Assembly: GCF_033568475.1 (NCBI RefSeq)
Contig: NC_133123.1
Coordinates: 1,984,001-2,048,000, forward strand
Length of the DNA stretch: 64,000 nucleotides
Reading direction: 5' to 3'
Source: Henckelia pumila
Lineage: Eukaryota; Streptophyta; Magnoliopsida; Lamiales; Gesneriaceae
Under the pieces are notes generated by a model, which had not been told where the DNA came from, did not search any database, and saw only the letters and a list, made by a program, of their open reading frames with translations. Made by a program: the position numbers and the translations under genes. Below, one piece after another: positions 25,601 through 37,927 of this stretch; position 1 is the stretch's first letter; each line of letters begins with the position of its first letter.

Positions 25601-26857
25601 AGAAATACAATTAAGCTCCTTCAGAATAGCTAGGTATTGGCACCATCCAAAGAAAAGAGTCTCAATGTCCTGTTTCATCACCAAGTTCACATGCTCCTCA
25701 ACTTTACTCAAGCACTTATCCATTTCCCTCAGCAAGTCAACAAAAATCCCATGCAAAAGAGCAATCTCCTTAGCATAACAAACTGGGAAATTGTGGAGTT
25801 CCACGCACAAGGGAACTTTAATCGGGCCACAGTAGCCATCATGCCTAATGATCTCATTGCTCACAGGAGCCACAATTGCTGCGAAATCCCTCACGTCACT
25901 CAAAGACGGCCCCACAAATGAGTTTGATTCCATACCCAAAGCCAAATCACGCAACAGCTTGGCGGCTAACTCACTAACGAAAGGGAATAGGTCACGGAGA
26001 CCAATCAATCCCTTGTTTTCTCCTATTTCGATGCATTCCGCGATGGCTGCCAAACTACCTCGACATAATACATACAATGGATCATCAGTTCCAGCGGCCA
26101 AACTCAACAACCTACAGAAGTCCAAAATTATGGGCACGCATTGATGATATGTATGCTTAGGCAAAACATTCTTACTGGAACTAATAAACTGTCTGATGGC
26201 ATCTTCCGCAGCATCTTTATTAGGTTTATGCCTAGACATATAGAGCATCACCAACGCAGCTGGAGCAGAGGACGCAGTAAAAATCTGCAGGTGCCCCGAG
26301 GCTTGCTCGGAGTCCGGTTGCGGCGTCATAGTCAAAAATTCCAGGAGCATCGATTTCACAGTTTTTGGGCGAGGTATCGAAAGAACAGGTGCGGCAGGAT
26401 TGTTCTTGTAAAGAAAGAAAATCAAAGAAACGACATCGTTGATCAGCTGCCAGGCCTGGGGGTGCTCGGTGCTCCGCATCCGTCCAACCAAATTCAAACT
26501 CGCATCTTTTTGTACCTCGCATTCGGCTAAAGTCTGTTCCCACTGCAACTGCTTGCCACGGTAAATCAGTCGCTGTTCGATGATGGGCAAACCGGTGATC
26601 GACTGGATTTTCTCATGAATCGTCTTGATGGTGTCGGTGCACTGCGCCTGGAGCACTAGGGTTCGGTCGGAAAGCATACGGACAAAGAACTGGAGGCGGG
26701 TGGAGCCGTCGGGGTATGATCGGGTGCGGGAGGAGTGGGCGGAATCGGAGGACGAGGGGAGGACGGCCTGGTCCTTTCTCATCCTTGTAGGGTTTACGAA
26801 GAAAACGACGTTGTCTGCATAATCGTCAAGCTTGCGCTTAGATAGAGACGACGACAT
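22683..26857 (-). CDS. UPL5: HECT-type E3 ubiquitin ligase UPL5
   Basis: Transfers ubiquitin from an E2 through a HECT cysteine. In Arabidopsis UPL5 targets WRKY53 in leaf senescence (family knowledge). Three exons: 25162-26857, 23057-23646, 22683-22946; phases agree; 849 residues. A ubiquitin-like domain (about residues 54-127, RLQFFVRMLSDRTLVL to SLNLVGRMR) is followed by a helical middle and a C-terminal HECT domain (FMEFKNEEATGPGVLREWF, DPLHLKYFRFSGRVIALALMH, LGLTFVHEIEELG). The catalytic Cys is ~815 in RLPSSHTCFYRL, and the protein ends CSFGTW. Intron 1 (23647-25161) joins PNP|ASKMDPLHL only if its donor is GC (CAG|GCATGT), so a GC-AG intron is inferred. The ATG at 26857 was preferred over one 43 codons upstream because the extra residues (Cys/Arg/Pro-rich) do not look conserved. 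Confidence 0.95.
23647..25161 (-). other. Intron 1 of UPL5 (1.5 kb)
   Basis: AT-rich, with no exon-like stretch or element seen inside. Its 5' border reads GC and its 3' border GATTGCAG. Confidence 0.7.
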
Positions 26858-27897
26858 TTGAGGGCAACAAGTATGGGGGTTTTCACGGCGGGCCCGCGGC
26901 CATGGAATCCGAACCCCCGGCCGCCACAGTAGGAAGAATCCACCTCTTTTGCAGGCTGCGTGCGGTGGAATTTGCCGAGAGAACAAAAGTGTGCGCTTTC
27001 AGTGTGTGAAAACGGGAGAGTGACGAAGGCGGGGGGGTTTGCCTGCGTGTGGCAGTGTGTATGTATCGTATTGAAAGAAACGCTATGTATGTTAATGTGG
27101 GCGAGGCGAAATTACTGAATTAGATAAATTCATTCCCGCGGATACTTTTTCCACCTTTTTCGCTTCCCCTTTTTCCATTAACCAACAATATCATCTTCTT
27201 ATAAAAATAAAAGACATTTTAAACTTTTCTTTCTCTCTTTTAACCTTTTCAAATAAAATACATAATAATAATTACATATTTATTTTAGTTAGAGTAAAAA
27301 CTCAAAACATTAGGTTAAGAAAATTTTATAGTAACATTCAGTATGTAGGTATGTATTGCGTTTCAAAAATCTTTTTTATTTGTTAAAATCCGCGATTGTT
27401 ATTGTATTTTTGGAACCGTCGGTTTTTTTAGAATACGATATCTCCAAATACCATAAATAGAAATCGACCAAAATTATGTGCAACCCTTGTTTTCATTGGG
27501 TAGATTTCATTTATTGTTTTTGCAAGCTAAAAATTATATGTTTTTCCTCATGTTTATAGAGAAGTCATATTTTTATTGATTTAATAATGTATCCATAAAT
27601 CATTTTATAAGAAATATTGTATTTTCATTACTATAGTTCACACGTTTATAATAAAACTATATTTTGCAAAAATCTTTTTATCATTGGGCCTTGCAGAAAA
27701 TTATGTGCGACTCGATATCGATTATGTGGCTCTTAAAAACTAGGAAAACGAACGAGCCCAATATACTCGATCGAGAAATTGGTTTAAATTAGGAAAAGAA
27801 CGAATATATTCTTTTCATGTAAAGGTATATATATAGAGGTCAATTATACACACACACATACACACACAAATATATATATATATATATATATAATTTT

Positions 27898-28055
27898 GTT
27901 CCCCTGCACACCAGTGTGCAGGAATTTTATGTACACTCTGTGATGTTCGCGAGAACATCTGAAATATTTCCGCGAACATCTGATTTTTTTTCAGATGTTC
28001 GCGCGAACATCACGCGGTGCACACAAAATTCCTGCACACTGGTGTGCAGTGGATC
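27898..28055. mobile_element. Small foldback/MITE element with nested palindromes
   Basis: Terminal inverted repeats of about 65 bases. Both arms contain CTGCACACCAGTGTGCAGG, itself a palindrome, then AATTTT and GATGTTCGCG/AGAACATC. The centre has a further hairpin, CGCGAACATCTGA against TCAGATGTTCGCG. It sits in a TATATA tract, so a target duplication cannot be judged. No coding capacity; it needs a transposase from elsewhere if it is a DNA transposon. Confidence 0.75.
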
Positions 28056-28518
28056 ATGACTATATATATATATATTATATGATTGAATTTTAAAATACCT
28101 TTTTTTTCAAAATACAAAATATTTTATTTTAATTTAATAAAAAATTTCATAAAGCCTGATTTTGTAAATTTGCATCTTTATCTTTATCTATCATATTCTA
28201 ACAAATCTTTCTATATCTTTATCTATATTTTGAATTTTAAATAATCATATGTCCATAACATAACAAATTAATATAATAAATGTTTTTTAAGTTCAAAATT
28301 TTAACATAATCTCCCAAATTTTTAAAAAATTATTAAATACAAATAATATTTAGGTTGTGTTTAAGAAGTTCTCAGTTTTTTTTTAATAAAATTTCCTAGA
28401 ATCTCTCTCAAACACTACCTCAATATATATGCATATGCATGCATCACGTGCGCGAAAAAACACACACACAGATACATACATATATATACATATATATATC
28501 ATACATATATACATATAT

Positions 28519-28556
28519 ATACTAGCGTATTTGCACGCACCCGTTGTGTGTGATAA
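28519..28556 (-). repeat. Possible Helitron-like 3' end
   Basis: The minus strand reads CACACAACGGGTGCGTGC, then AAATACGCTAG followed by T. CTAG before T after a GC-rich stretch fits a Helitron terminus loosely, but the stem is poor and no 5' end was found. Confidence 0.25.
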
Positions 28557-29364
28557 AAAAGTTGATTTTTTTAATTAAAATTAATTTTTTTAAAAATCTA
28601 ATAAATTTATGGGAACAGAAAACGAAAGATTTTTTGGGTTAAAATATTAATCATAAAGAGTAGTTAAAAGATAATAGATTATATTAGTTGTTTCTCACTC
28701 TTGTTTTTTAAATAATTTGAAATTTAAATATTAGAGTTTCATACTAAGAGACCATGTTAGTTTTCTAGGCTTATATGAGAATAATGTTTCGAGTTATACA
28801 TATATGAAAAATAGTTTTAGAATATAAACATATATTAAAAAATAAAATTGGTATAACATTTTATTTTAGAAAAATTTACGTGATTTGGAATTTTTTAAAA
28901 AAATAATATATAATATTTAATGGGTGGAGGATATGATATAGATTTATTAAAATATTTAATGATATTTTAAAGATCAGATAGAATGTTAAAATATGATCTT
29001 TTTAAAAAAAGTACATCTCCCCTTACTTAGTGTTTGGATAAACTTATTTTAAGCAACTTAAAGATGTTGATGTGTTTGGTATTATAAAATATTTTATTAA
29101 CAAAATTACCAAAAGGGTATAATACTATTAATGTAATATGAATAGTTATATATATAAACAAACGAAGTAGTTTTGCACTTTTATAAATAAAAATTAAACT
29201 TATATATTTTTATATCTATTTTATATTTACATTTAGAAAAACTGAAAAACTAAATTAAAATATTTAAAGGATAAGAGTGAAATTAATAAAAATAATGAGG
29301 GATATTTTGGTGTAGAAAATTATTAAAAAATGTCTTTTTGAAAAAAATACTCCCCCTTACTTTT

Positions 29365-29435
29365 TTAAAAACAATTTATAAGCTGTCAAACAGCTTATTT
29401 TGACAGCTTATAAGTTGTTTTTAAAAAATTTTGTC
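29365..29435. repeat. Hairpin in a hAT-type MITE remnant
   Basis: AACAATTTATAAGCTGTC and its near reverse complement GACAGCTTATAAGTTGTT flank a ~14-base loop, all within a longer AT-rich segment (about 29020-29525) that begins GTGTTTGG and ends TCAAATACC. Similar phrases recur near 37320-37440, so this is a local repeat family. Confidence 0.5.
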
Positions 29436-29983
29436 AAACAAAATTTGAGAGTTTAAAAGATCTAAAACAACTTATAAACTGTTTCAAAGAGCTTTTAAGC
29501 TCTGTCAAATACCTTCTTAATAAATATGTATAGATATATGAGTTATGTCGTAAAAGTCCGGTTGGCCGATGTGAAAATCCGATGAATTCGTAACTCGTAA
29601 GTCAGTCTTGTGAAATTTGGGTAACGAATTAGTTTACATTAACTCCAAAAATAAATAACACATTAAACACACATTGTTAATTGTTTACATTAAAAACAAT
29701 GACACCGAGTAAAGGTATTTTATTGACAAACGAGATATTTTGATTTGCGTTAGAACTTAGATATGTGTATAAGAGTTATATATTAAATTAACCAAAGGTT
29801 TTATTAGAATCAAGAGTTCTTCTTCTTTTTTTTAGCAAAGAATCAAGAGTTCTAACTCTACCACTATATACTGTTATTATTACATATAAATGTTGTCGTA
29901 GGGACATTAGACGCAATAATCATCGTTCGTAACACAAATCATATATATCGTGATGAGTTTTCTTCCACGGATTCCCCACAACA

Positions 29984-30471
29984 TTGGAGAAGGCTTTTGG
30001 AATGGAGATTCCGAATTTGAGACAAAGAGCATTGCGTTTGTATAGATTAACGTTATCTGTCCTAAATTACCCGACACCAAAAACTTATAAAAGTGTCTCT
30101 AAACTGGACATAATCCTGATCGCCCTTGAACTCTTGTTGGTGGCCTTCATTGTTCACAAAGTCTATATGGTTCCATGAAAAAATTTCGAGCCTTTAAAAT
30201 TCGGCCACGAATTCACGTACGGTGATCTTAAGAGAGGATGATCCTATAGTCTTAGATATATATCGGGAAGTTCGCGGTCGACGAATACAACAAACATAAG
30301 CATAACGAGTTGAAGCTAATTCAGAAGGTTGTTCGAGATTTGGTTTCGAGATCCAGGTTCGTGGTTGTGCTTCAGGTGGCGAATGGCTTTGTGTCCGAGC
30401 AGTTTGCGGCCGTTGTCCGGGAGGAAGGGAATCCAAGTGGACTTCTTGCGTTTCTTAGATATACTGGTTAA
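29984..30471 (+). pseudogene. Broken phytocystatin-like gene copy
   Basis: A degenerate paralogue of the cystatin-like gene 0.9 kb downstream. The N-terminal part reads SKLDIILIALELLLVAFIV, matching SKLNIILITFEFLLVALIV of the intact gene, but the expected ATG is lost (AGTGTC in place of ATGGCC) and the frame ends at 30178. The C-terminal part, in a different frame and ending at TAA 30469-30471, reads KFAVDEYNKHKHNELKLIQKVV and then FVVVLQVANGFVSEQFAAVV, matching FAIDQYNKF and YMVLIQVTDGFAPKQYAAVV. At least one frame change lies between them, near the DDP motif (about 30235-30275). The QxVxG inhibitory loop is absent, as in the neighbour. An ATG at 30002 could give only a short peptide. Confidence 0.75.
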
Positions 30472-31344
30472 TTTTGGTTTGGAGTAAAACAAAATTTTTT
30501 TTTTAAAATTTGAGCAACATTATTAATATGAGATTTTAACAGAAACAAAAAATAAAAATAAATTGTAAAGTTTTAAAAAAAATAAAATAGTGTTCTCCTA
30601 AACAAATATTCACAAAAAAAAAACGTAATAAATATATATATATTTAAAGAAAATTTAGCTTAAACATATCAATTTATGAAGTGAATGACATTTTTTTAAA
30701 CAAAAAACATCAAAGGGTAAAAACAATGAGTGTTATTGTGATAAATAACAAAATATGTAATAGCTTAAAAATATGAAGCTATATAAAATGACTAATTTGC
30801 CTAATAATTTTTGTTTTATTAAAAATTAAGTTAAGATATAATGGTAATTTCAAATCAAGTTTCACCAATTATTGAAAGTTAGTTAATCAAATTGTCTCTA
30901 CAATGATATAGTAAGATAATAATATGTCTCTTATGATACCGGCCATCTCACGCAGAGACAAATTGATCTAAGTCATATTTATAATGAAAAAAAATATGTT
31001 TAGTCTAAAAAATAATATTTTTCATGGGTCATATCAAATAAGATAATTGTATCATAAAATTGATCGGTGAAGCAGTTTATTTGAGTTTTTGTGTATAAGA
31101 AATATATGGGTAATCTTGGCAATTAATTTACTAAAAAATCAAGGTGGGGTGTTTACATTAAAGAATTGTGATCCGTTTTATTTATTATAAAAGTTTCTTT
31201 AGTCAAAAAAATGGTAAAAACTTGTCGAAAAATGGAAGGGATTTTCGTGATCATACAAAATATCTCCAAAATTCAAGAAACTACAATCGGAAAATAAATA
31301 AGACTTGGCAAAGTACCATAAAGCTAGCGAGATCAAATTAATTC
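30472..31344. other. AT-rich intergenic DNA
   Basis: Nothing recognised apart from A/T runs. The last ~150 bases would be the promoter of the next cystatin-like gene, but I see no clear TATA box. Confidence 0.5.
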
Positions 31345-31758
31345 ATGACTTCACCTCACACAAAAACTCAAATGGCCTCTAAACTCAACATAATTCTCAT
31401 CACCTTTGAATTCTTGCTGGTGGCATTAATAGTTTTCGACATCTTTGGTGGCTTCAACAACTTGGAGACGTTAGAAGATGCCACTGATGACGTCGGTGGA
31501 GTTACCGCGAACTTAACGGTGGATGATCCTAAGGTTGTGGATATGGGGAATTTTGCGATCGACCAATACAACAAATTTACGGATAGCAAGTTGAGGTTTC
31601 AGAACGTTGTTAAAGTCTTATTCGCGCAATCAAGTTACATGGTTTTGATTCAGGTCACGGATGGCTTTGCGCCCAAGCAGTATGCGGCCGTTGTCCAGGT
31701 GCGAGGGGATGAAAGAAGACTCGTTGCATTCGAGGAATATTCTGGTCATGGTTTGTAA
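31345..31758 (+). CDS. Divergent phytocystatin-like protein
   Basis: Single exon, 137 residues from the first ATG, 128 from the second (31372), which has the better context (CAAATGGCC) and starts directly at MASKLNIILI. Residues after it form a hydrophobic signal peptide or anchor (LNIILITFEFLLVALIVFDIF). The cystatin fold is seen in VDDPKVVDMGNFAIDQYNK (the LARFAV-type helix), LRFQNVVKVL and YMVLIQVTDGFAPKQYAAVV. The papain-inhibiting QxVxG loop is replaced by LFAQSSY and the usual C-terminal Trp is missing, so inhibition of C1 cysteine proteases is doubtful. It is one of four cystatin-like loci in 12 kb. Confidence 0.75.
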   Translation: MTSPHTKTQMASKLNIILITFEFLLVALIVFDIFGGFNNLETLEDATDDVGGVTANLTVDDPKVVDMGNFAIDQYNKFTDSKLRFQNVVKVLFAQSSYMVLIQVTDGFAPKQYAAVVQVRGDERRLVAFEEYSGHGL

Positions 31759-33551
31759 TACTTACAAACAATATTTGACGGAATATATATTCACCGTCAG
31801 ATGAAATTTTAATGTATTTTTCTAAGACTAGCATTTCATTAACCCCCTCTGTTCTGATCGGAGGCATGTTGTGACATTGTGCATGGGTTATAATCTAAAT
31901 CGTTGGTAAGGGTTTTGTTTAATTTGTTGCTATTCACATCAATATTTTTGTTTGATATTTAATTTTATATGAGACAATCCGTTATTATATAATGAAATAT
32001 ATTTTCATGGATATATCTGATTTACTTCTAAATATGTTGAAATCTAATTATTTCAGAAGAATATCGCACGGCTAATGATATATATTTCCGTAATATTTGA
32101 TTCGAAAATATAATATGAACGTACGTGATACTAGAGTTTTTATTGTTTGCAAATCACAGTAATTAACTGCATTTAATTGGGTTCAACATTCCAATGTATT
32201 TGAATCCAAAGAAAGCCAATATAAATTGAAGAAAAGCCTAACACAAAATTGAATCAGTGTCCAGTGATGCTTTGAAAACGAGTGCATCACTGAAATATAA
32301 ATTTACGCCAAAAAACAAACTTGACAGGTGCGAATTTATTTTAAGTTGGTAACATCTATCTATATATAAAAGAGACATTTTTTAAAAAATATTAGGTTTA
32401 AAAAACCTAAAAATCTATATTTATTTATTTATTTTGAAAAAATAAATTTGTGAAGATCCGTGAGAAAAACATAAACTATCCCCGTGACAGCTTATTTTTT
32501 GAGTTAACTTGGGGAGAAGTCGCCCCCAAATTATCGCAAAAAAATAATTTAAATAAATTTCTGAAGCCGGAGAATGCCAGCCTCGACTCACAAATCATTA
32601 TAGCTTGTAAATGCCCCAAACTAAGAATTAAATATTTACACAATCACGTCCAATTAAATAATTATCTCAATCTTCAATATATCCAAGAAAGAGAGAGAGG
32701 GAAAAAAAAAATCCTCCAGTGGTGGAGTGCTTGCCCAAAACTTATATTTGGTCAAAACAGATTACGATATATTAATTATATTATTACTATTACTATTCTA
32801 AAGAAAAGAAATCTAAATTAATACATTGAATAAGGTTAAGAATGGTGATTTATTGTAAATGAAGTTGAGTAGCAGTTGCAAACATGACATGTGTACTTCC
32901 CCGTGGTTTGTTGCGTGTGGGCAACTACTCTCGTTTTCTTGCCAAATCATCCAAAGCCATCTTTAATCTGGTCTGGTCTGGGGGAGGGTTGATATATGAT
33001 ATGTTACATTTTCATTTGTAATAATATAGAAAATGAGCTATGCTGATGTCATTATATAACATATGGAATTAATTTCTTTTTAATAAATATTTGCAGTTCA
33101 ATTTTCTCCTCGGAACAATCATGAATACAGAGGTTCACGAACACGTAATCGAATAAAAATCGAACGGAATATCCTTTTTCATGTCGAATTCCACGTTCTA
33201 GTTACGTGCATGTCCAATCACCGATGATTTTCGTACTAATAATTGAGTGAAACGTTATTCCATTCGTGTCCCTACGCTCATTGCATTACTGTTGTTCAAT
33301 TTAATTTCATTCAATGGATTCATTATAAAGTCGATTGCTTTCTTATTGTGAATAAACAATTGAAATTTATATTATATATAATTATAATTTTGAGATAAGC
33401 GTCCAGCTCAGATTTTGTTTCCGAGTTCCTCTTGCAATATATAATTGAGTCTTTCGTTTGTATTAATCTTTACAGATATTATCATTAAATTTGGTAAGAA
33501 CCTTATAATTTCATTAAATTCCTGGGCAAAATATATTCTCTTGCACCATAA
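31759..33551. other. AT-rich intergenic DNA
   Basis: 3' region of the cystatin-like gene and promoter region of the dicarboxylate transporter. An open frame at 32450-32821 is rich in Lys/Asn/Ile and looks random. Confidence 0.55.
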
Positions 33552-35627
33552 ATGAAAAAGGGCGGCGGCGGCACGGAATATTCAGATGATCGAAGAATTC
33601 CACTTCTTCCGCTTCAGGATCCGGTTCGCAGGACACGGAGCTTCAGCGCAGTGAAATCCATTCTCACGCTCAGCAATTTCTTCATTCTGCTTGGCCCTTT
33701 GCTCTGCGGCGTCGTTTGCCTCGGCGTCAGGTTAAATGGCGGCGCCGGAGACGGGAACAGCAGCTGGAATATGCTGGCCGTGCTTGTTTGGATCTTCGCA
33801 TGGTGGCTGACTGAGGCGGTGCCAATGCCGATAACCTCCATGTCCCCGCTCTTCCTCTTCCCCCTGTTCGGAATCTCCTCCTCGGACGACGTGGCGCGCT
33901 CTTACATGGATGACGTCATCGCTCTGGTTCTCGGGAGCTTCATACTCGCGCTGGCTGTTGAGCATTACAACATTCACCGAAGATTGGCTCTCAACGTAAA
34001 AGCTCCGAATTTTATTCTGTAAAGTTTTCTCTGGAATCAGTGTTTTTTTGTTTTTAAATAAATGTAAATGATGCAGATAACTCTGCTATTCTGCGGTGAT
34101 CCATTGAACCCATCTCTCCTCCTCCTCGGAATATGCGCCACGACAGCCTTCGTCAGCATGTGGATGCACAACGTGGCGGCGGCGGTCATGATGATGCCTG
34201 TGGCAACCGGGATTTTACAAAGGTTGCCGCCGCGGGATTCCATGCCAACCCTTGAACAGATTCATGTGTCCAAATTCTGCAAGGCGGTGGTTTTGGGAGT
34301 GATATACTCGGCGGCTGTCGGAGGGATGAGCACCCTCACCGGAACAGGCGTGAACCTGATATTGGTCGGAATGTGGAAAAGCTATTTCCCTGAAGCCAAG
34401 CCTATCAGCTTCAGCACCTGGTTCTTCTTTGGTTTCCCCCTCGCCTTGGTAATTTTCATTGCTTTGTGGACTATACTCTGCTTGTTGTATTGCAAAAGAG
34501 GCTCGGGCGAAGCACTGTCTGCTTATTTGGACAGAGCCCATTTGAAGAGAGAGCTTGATTTGCTAGGTAATTTGAATTCTATACAATCCCATCATTTCTC
34601 TGTTCAACTCCTCCAATATGCATAATTTCTCATCATGCTCTGTTTCCAGGTCCAATGGCTTTTGCTGAAAAGATGATTCTAGCTGTTTTTTCGGTGTGTT
34701 ATAACTTGTTGAATCATGTTTATTAATGCAAGAACTTATTTGAGTCGGATCGAATCAATTTATGTCGATAATTTTGGTGTTTACAGATGTTAATAGTGTT
34801 GTGGATGACAAGGAACATAACCGATGATACTCCTGGATGGGGATCTATTTTCGATGGCCGTGTTGGTGATGGAACTGCTAGTGTGAGTAATATTGAATGT
34901 TCATATGTTGAGAAAATTTCATTTGCTGGAAATGGCTAGAAACTACGATTCAAGTAAACACTCTGTTTCAATTAATAGGTCTTGATGGCAACCTTATTAT
35001 TCATAATTCCAAACAAGAAGCAGCCAGGGGAGAAGCTAATGGACTGGAACAAATGCAAGGAAATTCCCTGGAACATCATATTACTACTAGGAGCCGGGTT
35101 CGCCATTGCTGACGGGGTGCGTACCAGCGGTCTGGCGGACGTTTTATCGGCCATGCTGGGGTTCTTGGAGGAGGTGCCATACTGGGCGATCGCCCCTGCG
35201 GTGTCACTGGTCAGCGGCACCATCACGGAGTTTACTTCGAACAATGCCACCGCAACTCTTGTTATCCCACTTCTGATTCAAATAGCCAAAACCATGCGTT
35301 TGCATCCGTTGCTACTCATGGTTCCGGGCGCTATCGGTGCACAATTTGCGTTCTTGCTCCCGACGGGAACACCTTCTAACATCGTGGGGTTCACGACCGG
35401 ACATATTGAAATCAAGGACATGCTAACCACTGGGATTCCGCTGAAAATTTCTGGGATTCTTGCGTTGTCTGTTTTAATGCCTACACTTGGTACTTTTGGT
35501 CTATCCTGTTTTACTTGATGTATTGTTGAAGGGTTTCTTGGACTTTGAATTGGGTTAATTTATATCCAAGTTCTTTGTTCTTGCAGGTGCTCTTGTTTTC
35601 GGGACAGATCAACACGTACCAAATTAA
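33552..35627 (+). CDS. TDT: Tonoplast dicarboxylate transporter (DASS/SLC13 family)
   Basis: Moves malate (and related dicarboxylates) across the vacuolar membrane, affecting cytosolic pH and carbon storage (family knowledge). Six exons: 33552-33995, 34077-34566, 34650-34693, 34787-34882, 34979-35489, 35587-35627; phases agree; 541 residues, the usual length. The N-terminal tail has [11 protein letters not shown], close in form to the dileucine tonoplast signals of such proteins. Family landmarks: [27 protein letters not shown]-like [40 protein letters not shown], and in the second half [15 protein letters not shown] and [17 protein letters not shown], which carry the substrate/cation-site TGT and SNN/TPSN motifs. 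The final exon codes for only 13 residues ([13 protein letters not shown]). Confidence 0.96.
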
Positions 35628-36038
35628 TTTTCAAAGAGCTAAATGATGAGCCTCGTCTTCAAATACATTCATGGATTTAGGGAGCTTTCCCTTCATTTTG
35701 CATTGGACCTGGACTTGAAAATTGGAAAAAACTTGTACCAGGACTCTAATATATTTTTAAACACTTCTTGTTTATAGATATATATTGGATGTTTATAGAA
35801 TATAAAATTAATTGGTAAATATAATGTATCCCATGGTAAATATTAATTGGTCTTTTTGTTTTTTTTTAAAAAGTATTTGAAATTTGCAAACACTACTTTA
35901 CTATACACGATAAAATCTTGTTTGAAGTTAGGTTAGTTCGATCTTACTAGGGTAAGGTAATATCGGAAGAGAAGATTAAGAATTGGATAATTAAAATGAT
36001 TTGATTAGTATTGTTATCAAAGAACGAGGGGAAAACAG

Positions 36039-36311
36039 ATAGAGGTGTCAAAAGAGGTTAGGTCCGTCGGGTTGGCCCGTTCCGCCATACAAAATTGGCG
36101 GGTTGGTTTGACAATTTCCCAACCCGCCTAAAAGATGGGCCGGCCCGCAACGCTCCGTCGGATTGGCCCGCCCCGCCACCTAAAATAGATGGATTGGGTT
36201 GGTGTTTTACCAACCCGCCTAAAAGATGGACCGGCCCGTCCCACCCCGTCTAATGGTGGGTTAAGATGGGTTGTGGGCCGGCCCGTCTTGTTGATCCGTT
36301 TTGACATCTCT
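36039..36311. mobile_element. Non-autonomous hAT-like MITE
   Basis: 273 bases, GC-rich in AT-rich DNA. Ends are inverted: AGAGGTGTCAAAA at the left, TTTTGACATCTCT at the right. Flanks GAAAACAG (36031-36038) and AAAAACAG (36312-36319) make an 8-base target duplication with one mismatch, as hAT elements produce. The inside is built of repeats of GGCGGGTTGG, CAACCCGCCTAAAAGATGG and GGCCGGCCCG in both orientations. No coding capacity. Confidence 0.85.
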
Positions 36312-37614
36312 AAAAACAGGGGATGTTTAAAAAAAATTCGACAATATGATGATTATTAATTAAAATATATTTAAGCCCTTTTCCCCATTATAAATTTTCT
36401 CCATGCATTAAATTTTATTGTCTTGAATCTATAGTATTTTCAAACCATGCCAACAAATCCAGACTCGATGAATATAACTCACCATGATCAATGAATTTTA
36501 AAAAAAACAAAAGAAATCAAAATTATAGTGTAGCATCTATATCATATTATAATGCCAAATTTAATAAAACAAAAGATGATGTCTAAAAGATAAATTCTCT
36601 ATATATACTGGCAAAAATACGTGTACCTTTTTGTAAGAATGCACCACATATGTTCAATTAATACTCATTTTTAATGAAGCTTAAATTAAAATGAGTACTA
36701 GATAAATTATTTTCAAAAAATAAAAACTTGAACTATGGGGATTTGATGGGTAATTTTTTATTTTTGAAGTATAATCCAAACAGTACCGTACTATGAAAAT
36801 TTTCATTTTCAGGTTTCAGATGTTTTAGTCAAACACAACATTTGGTCAATACTTGTGGTAATATACTAATATATACCTATAGATAGCTAGGGTTCAACCA
36901 ACCTATCGTTGAGACATTTTTTTGTAACCAGACAGATAACACTTACACTTAATTAGTGGTGAAATATTTATGATGTGATAGTGATACCGAGATTTTTAAG
37001 AGAATCTTCATAATCACTTATTTTTAGAAATTGCGAATATTATCTTAATTTTTATGCAGCTACTCAATTGATCACATAATTATGATAAATAAATTAATGG
37101 AGTGATTCTTTTTATCATATATTTGAGTCATCGTCATACCACTTTCGATGCAGAAACATAAAAATTATCTCAACAAGGAAGAAACCTGGATTTTTTTTTT
37201 AAAACTTGAATTTGATTAATCACATGTTATACCGAAAAAACATCAACCCCGTGTGAAACAAAATTTTGAGTTGTTTATTGTAAGATACATTAAGTATTGT
37301 TTGCAACCTCTAAAAACAAGTGATTATGAAGATTTTTTTAACAATAAGCTGTTTGAAAATTTTTTTACCAAATAAAATTTAAGAGCTTAATTATAAGCTC
37401 GAAAACAACTTATGTATACCTTATAAGTTCGACTAAATATCCTCTTAATTGTTTTTTGAGGAGATGTACGTATATGCAGATTAATGGAGTCAAGCGTTAC
37501 CAAAATCTAAAACATTTATTTATAAAAAAATTAAAAATCATATATACTTGGATGATAAATTTTTTTTTTAATATACATACAATATGATGAAAATTTTTGG
37601 TCATTTATTTTAAC

Positions 37615-37927
37615 GGGAAAATTGCAAATTTAGTCCTGTATGTTTGTCACTTTGCGATTTTGGTCCTTTATGTTTTCACATTTCAGTTTTAGTCCTGTAT
37701 GTTTCGATTTTTGGCAATTTCGGTCCTTTTTCTTCGAAAATGCTGACGTGACACTGTACACGTCAGCTCCACATCAGCATTGAATTTGTGCCACGTCAGC
37801 GCCACATCGGAAAAAGGACTAAAATTGCCAAAAAAATAAAGATAGCGGACTAAAACTGCAATCTGAAAATATAAAGGATCAAAATCGCAAAGTGACAAAC
37901 ATACAGGACCAAAAAAGTAATTTTCCC
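37615..37927. mobile_element. Mutator-like MITE with perfect 9-base target duplication
   Basis: 313 bases. Long terminal inverted repeats run from GGGAAAATTGCAAATTTAGTCC through TTTGTCACTTTGCGATTTTGG to their complement at the right end. TATTTTAAC directly flanks both ends (37606-37614 and 37928-37936), a perfect 9-base duplication typical of Mutator-type transposition. The centre has CACGTCAGC-type ACGT palindromes. A second, older copy lies inverted at 56944-57252. No coding capacity. Confidence 0.9.

Larger units (their letters stand above)
26858..29983. other. Intergenic region with repeats
   Basis: It starts with the UPL5 promoter/leader (to about 27150). It holds the foldback element at 27898-28055, CA/TA microsatellites at about 27848-27892 and 28455-28520, and hairpin-rich MITE-like DNA at about 29020-29525. 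No gene seen. Confidence 0.6.

Noticed and set aside
32450-32821. Open frame of 123 codons (+)
   Set aside because: Lys/Asn/Ile-biased composition with no family features; probably chance.
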